NCBI GenBank assembly: GCA_963715575.1
Contig: OY970250.1
Coordinates: forward strand, 2,604,001 to 2,668,000
Reading direction: 5' to 3'
DNA length: 64,000 nucleotides
Origin: AC-32 sp963715575
GTDB lineage: Bacteria; Actinomycetota; Thermoleophilia; Gaiellales; Gaiellaceae
The notes under the pieces were generated by a model. It made no database searches. It saw nothing but the letters and a program-made list of their open reading frames with translations, and had not been told where the DNA came from. Below are positions 61,468 to 64,000 of the stretch, piece after piece. The position numbers and the translations under genes were made by a program. Positions within the stretch are counted from its first letter, which is position 1, and each line of letters opens with the position of its first letter.

Positions 61468-61624
61468 CCGGCGACCAACCGAGGTAGCTGCACTCCGGAC
61501 AGCCCGGATTCATCGCAGCCGTGCCACCGCCGGCCGGCTTCGTGTAGATGCTGGAGCACGCCAGGCAGCGGACGGACTGGAGCACCTGCAGCGAGCGGCG
61601 GGCGTGATGCGTCCTCTCTCCCAT
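61400..61624 (-). CDS. Small zinc-ribbon protein (74 aa)
   Basis: This small protein has two knuckles, VRCLACSSIYTKP and GCPECSYLGW, that would bind one zinc. It closely resembles the 55-residue protein encoded just upstream (RCLxC ... CPxC ... GW), so they are paralogues. Its 3' end overlaps the converging ggt gene by 68 bp. The ATG at 61624 lacks a ribosome site; a GTG nearer the first Cys is possible. Function is unknown. Confidence 0.6.
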   Translation of the reverse strand: MGERTHHARRSLQVLQSVRCLACSSIYTKPAGGGTAAMNPGCPECSYLGWSPVSGQGGPQQRRSAVGHPPRRSA

Positions 61625-61663
61625 GCCCAGCAGAGTGCGAAAGCTGCCGAAACTTGCGCTTAG

Positions 61664-61831
61664 CTACTTGCGCTTGTTCGGCGTTCCGCTGCGGTCGACC
61701 GCGATCCAGCCGACGCCGCCGCAGACCGGACACGGATCGGCCTGGGCCGTGTCCCGGGGGAGCCGGTACTCGGTCCCGCAGTCGAGGCAGCGCACGAGCT
61801 CGTGCCGCTCGGTGGGCGCTCGTTGCTCCAT
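61664..61831 (-). CDS. Tiny zinc-ribbon protein (55 aa)
   Basis: Reading the minus strand from the ATG at 61829-61831 to the TAG at 61664-61666 gives 55 residues with LVRCLDCGTEYRLP and DPCPVCGGVGW, a complete four-Cys zinc ribbon. It ends in a basic tail GTPNKRK. It lies 40 bp after ribF and 40 bp before its 74-residue paralogue. It is below common gene-finder length limits and easily missed. Function is unknown; a role with RNA or ribosome proteins is only a guess from the neighbours. Confidence 0.65.
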   Translation of the reverse strand: MEQRAPTERHELVRCLDCGTEYRLPRDTAQADPCPVCGGVGWIAVDRSGTPNKRK

Positions 61832-61870
61832 ACCCGGCCAGATGCGGCCGGCGCCGCGAACCTGCGCCGT

Positions 61871-62734
61871 CTAGGGCCGCTCGGCCCGGCGTGTCGCCTC
61901 GACGTCGCGGTCGATCTGCGCGACGAGCTCGGCCTCGCTCTCGAACGCCTGCTCGTCGCGCAGGCGCTGCCAGAGCTCGAGCGTCAGGCGCTTCCCGTAG
62001 AGGTCGCCCGCGAAGTCGAGCAGGAAGGCCTCGATCCGCCGCTCGCCGCCGCCGTAGTGCGGGTTCGTGCCGATCGAGATCGCGGCGCGATGGCCGTCCG
62101 TGGACCCCGCGTAGATCCCGTAACCCGGCACGAGCACGCCCGGCTCGGGCCGCAGGTTCGCGGTCGGGAAGCCGAGCGTGCCGCCGCGCGCGTCCCCGGC
62201 CACCACGGTTCCCGCGAGCTCCGGCGGGCGCCCGAGCAGCTTCGCCGCCCGAACGACCTCGCCGGCCCGGAGCAGGTCGCGGATTCGCGTCGAGGAGGCG
62301 CCATCGACGAGCGGCACTGGCCTGACGTCGAAGCCGAGGCGCTCGAGCAGCGCGAGATCGCCCGTGCGGCCGCGGCCGAAGCGGAAGTTCGAGCCGGCAA
62401 CGACCACCTCGGTACCGAGAGGCCGCAGGACGCGCTCCGCGAACGCCTCGGGCGACAGCTGGGCCAGCTCGAGGTCGAAGTCGACCACGAGCGCCTCCTC
62501 GACCCCGGCCTCGGCCAACAGCTCGAGCCGTCGCTCGAGCGGCACCAGCAGCTCGACGCCGTAGCCGAGAGCTATGCGCGGGTGCGGGTCGAAGGTGACC
62601 ACCGTCGGCGCCCGCCCGGCGGCGAGCGCGGCGTCGAGCACCCGCCGGTGGCCCAGGTGCACGCCGTCGAAGGTGCCGAGCGCGACCGCGCGCGGCTTCG
62701 ACTCCAGCTCGCCAGCCTGCCTGGCGACGTTCAC
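61871..62734 (-). CDS. ribF: Bifunctional riboflavin kinase / FAD synthetase
   Basis: This 287-residue RibF makes FMN and FAD. The adenylyltransferase half has ALGTFDGVHLGHRRVL, VTFDPHPRIALG, NFRFGRGRTGDLALL and SSTRIRDLL. The kinase half has GRPPELAGTVVAGDARGGTLGFPTANL and DFAGDLYGKRLTLELWQRLR. The GTG at 62732-62734 overlaps the truB stop (GTGA). The nrnA-truB-ribF order is the usual one. Confidence 0.95.
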   Translation of the reverse strand: MNVARQAGELESKPRAVALGTFDGVHLGHRRVLDAALAAGRAPTVVTFDPHPRIALGYGVELLVPLERRLELLAEAGVEEALVVDFDLELAQLSPEAFAERVLRPLGTEVVVAGSNFRFGRGRTGDLALLERLGFDVRPVPLVDGASSTRIRDLLRAGEVVRAAKLLGRPPELAGTVVAGDARGGTLGFPTANLRPEPGVLVPGYGIYAGSTDGHRAAISIGTNPHYGGGERRIEAFLLDFAGDLYGKRLTLELWQRLRDEQAFESEAELVAQIDRDVEATRRAERP

Positions 62735-63378
62735 AGCCGCGCCAGCGCCGCCTCGGCGGTGAGCAGGCGCTCCGGGTCGGCCTCCTCGACCCCGAACGGG
62801 CCCACCTCGGTCCGCCGCAGCGTCCTGCAATGGCCTCCGAGCGCCGTCGCGATCGCGCGCACATAGGTCCCGGAGCTGACGCGCAGGTCGAGCCGGGCCA
62901 GGCCGTCGCCGTAGGAGACGAGGTCGAGCGCGTCCACGCGCGAGCGGCGCACGGGCATCTCGACCGCGACGCCCTGGCGGTGCAGCTTGTAGGCGCGCTC
63001 GCCGCCCACCTTCACCGCCGAGGCCGTAGGGATCGGCAGCTCGATCTCGCCGCGCAGCGCCTGCAGCAGCGCCTCGAGGTCGTCCGGCGGATCGTGGCGT
63101 TCCAGCACCGAGCCCTCACGGTCGCCGGTGTCGGTCACAGCCGTCAAGTCGACGTCGGTCAGGTAGCGCTTGTCGAGCCCGACGAAGCGCGGAGCCAGCT
63201 TGGTCGCCGACCCCGAGAGCACGAGCAGCAGCCCCGTCGCGAACGGGTCGAGCGTGCCCGCGTGGCCGGTGCGCGCGCCGGTCCGCCGGCGCGCATCCGC
63301 GACCACCGCGAAGGACGAAGGCCCCTCCGGCTTGTCGATCAGGAAGAGCCCGCTCGGGTCAAGCGCCCGCGGCGGCAC
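62731..63378 (-). CDS. truB: tRNA pseudouridine-55 synthase TruB
   Basis: This 215-residue enzyme makes pseudouridine 55 in the T-loop of tRNAs. It shows FLIDKPEGPSSFAVV, the catalytic Asp in GHAGTLDPFATGLLL, KRYLTDVDL and SSGTYVRAIATALG. It is at the short end for TruB (C-terminal PUA part largely missing). I chose the GTG at 63378, overlapping nrnA by 20 bp; the longer open frame lies within nrnA. Confidence 0.93.
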   Translation of the reverse strand: MPPRALDPSGLFLIDKPEGPSSFAVVADARRRTGARTGHAGTLDPFATGLLLVLSGSATKLAPRFVGLDKRYLTDVDLTAVTDTGDREGSVLERHDPPDDLEALLQALRGEIELPIPTASAVKVGGERAYKLHRQGVAVEMPVRRSRVDALDLVSYGDGLARLDLRVSSGTYVRAIATALGGHCRTLRRTEVGPFGVEEADPERLLTAEAALARL

Positions 63379-64000
63379 GAAACTCGCGGTGGATGAACTC
63401 GGTGATCTCCTCGACCGAGGCGTCGCTCGAGAAGCCGGCGGCCTGCCGGTGCCCCCCGCCGTCCGACTTGCGTGCGATCGCGGAGACGTCGAGCTCGTCG
63501 TTCGAGGCACGCAGGCTCACGCGCCGGGGCGGCCCCTCGCGGCGCGGCGGCTCGCGGATCAGGGCCGCCATCTCGGCGCCCTCGACCGCCCGCAGGTAGT
63601 CGATGATCCCCTCCGAGTACGCCTCTGCGACGTTCAGCTCGGTGAAGTCGCTGCGCAGCAGGTACGAGACCACGAGCCGCCCGCCCTCGTACACCTGCGC
63701 GCGGTCGAGCGCCCGTCCGAGCAGCTTCAGCTTGGCGAACTCGATCGACTCGTAGACGCCCTGGAAGACCCGGTGGACGTCGGCGCCCGCGTCTACCAGC
63801 TCCGCCGCCAGCCGCAGTGCCTTCGGGGTCGTGTTCGTGTACTGGAAGCGGCCCGTGTCGGTGACAACGGCGATGTAGAGCGCCTCTGCGATCTCCGGTG
63901 TCAGCTCGACGCCGAGCTCGGCGAGCACGTCGCGCAGCACCTCACCGGTCGAAGAGGCGTCGCCGACGACGAGGTTGACGTCGCCGAAGCGTGAGTTGTC
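63359..64000 (-). CDS. nrnA: DHH-family nanoRNase/pAp phosphatase NrnA (5' end outside the window)
   Basis: The visible 213 residues are the later part of the DHH domain (NSRFGDVNLV, ALYIAVVTDTGRFQYTNTT) and the DHHA1 domain ending with KSDGGGHRQAAGFSSDAS. The reading frame is open to base 64000, so the start and the DHH motif itself lie beyond the edge. NrnA degrades 2-5-nt RNA and 3'-phosphoadenosine phosphate. pGpG, the product of c-di-GMP breakdown, is a likely additional substrate by family. It overlaps truB by 20 bp. Confidence 0.9.
   Translation of the reverse strand, partial: DNSRFGDVNLVVGDASSTGEVLRDVLAELGVELTPEIAEALYIAVVTDTGRFQYTNTTPKALRLAAELVDAGADVHRVFQGVYESIEFAKLKLLGRALDRAQVYEGGRLVVSYLLRSDFTELNVAEAYSEGIIDYLRAVEGAEMAALIREPPRREGPPRRVSLRASNDELDVSAIARKSDGGGHRQAAGFSSDASVEEITEFIHREFRAAAGA

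Overview
The window is high-GC bacterial chromosome, densely coded, with many start/stop overlaps. Gene content points to a deep-branching actinobacterium, most likely class Thermoleophilia (Gaiellales/Solirubrobacterales type). The pointers are a GarA-like FHA protein followed by an FtsR-like MerR regulator, an RsiG-like c-di-GMP-binding small protein, MurT/GatD, LL-diaminopimelate aminotransferase, a ManC-type nucleotidyltransferase fused to a degenerate phosphomannomutase domain, and RodZ-like, RNase Y and RNase J genes. The class assignment is inference. There is no tRNA, rRNA, CRISPR array, insertion sequence or phage gene, so this is core chromosome.

Layout. 1-6986: HutF-like deaminase, a methyltransferase remnant, then a forward cluster of CDP-alcohol phosphotransferase, ManC-PMM fusion, RsiG-like protein, GarA-like protein, MerR regulator, apt and an unknown metal-site protein. 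7037-10530: small membrane proteins, a 417-bp regulatory region with two perfect DnaA boxes, and two convergent sigma-70 genes. 10720-17214: stand-alone class II amidotransferase, a frameshifted homing-endonuclease-associated-repeat gene, a membrane GGDEF + HD-GYP protein and a secreted subtilase with Trp-rich repeats. 17410-19529: murT-gatD. 26587 down to 19526: an overlapping reverse operon miaB, phosphatase, miaA, dapF-like, dapL, hflX, dut, nudix. 27116-31519: a large secreted nuclease. 37459 down to 31500: rodZ-like, cinA, thpR, recA, recX, rny. 43416-37501: a nucleoside-type BMP/ABC transporter with a dead BMP copy upstream. 49953 down to 43416: rnj, unknown, ribokinase, nucleoside hydrolase, small membrane protein, ftsK. 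50018-55203: HD-GYP protein, dapA, dapB, M16 protease, small zincin. 64000 down to 55197: nrnA (cut by the window edge), truB, ribF, two tiny zinc ribbons, rpsO, pnp, unknown, dsbB, dsbA, with a forward gamma-glutamyltransferase inside.

How the parts work together. Cell-wall precursor supply is spread over dapA, dapB, dapL, a dapF-like gene and murT/gatD. The dapF-like protein has Ser at both catalytic Cys positions, and DapB has lost one conserved His. RNA turnover is represented by pnp, rny, rnj and nrnA. Nucleoside uptake and salvage could join the ABC importer, nucleoside hydrolase, ribokinase and apt. A c-di-GMP circuit is suggested by the GGDEF/HD-GYP protein, a second HD-GYP protein and the RsiG-like protein.

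Two regulatory patterns stand out. First, about a dozen transcription units carry a TANNNT-like -10 box 6-8 nt before the start codon and lack a Shine-Dalgarno sequence, which predicts widespread leaderless mRNAs. Second, the pnp leader can form two mutually exclusive hairpins, one of which sequesters the ribosome binding site.
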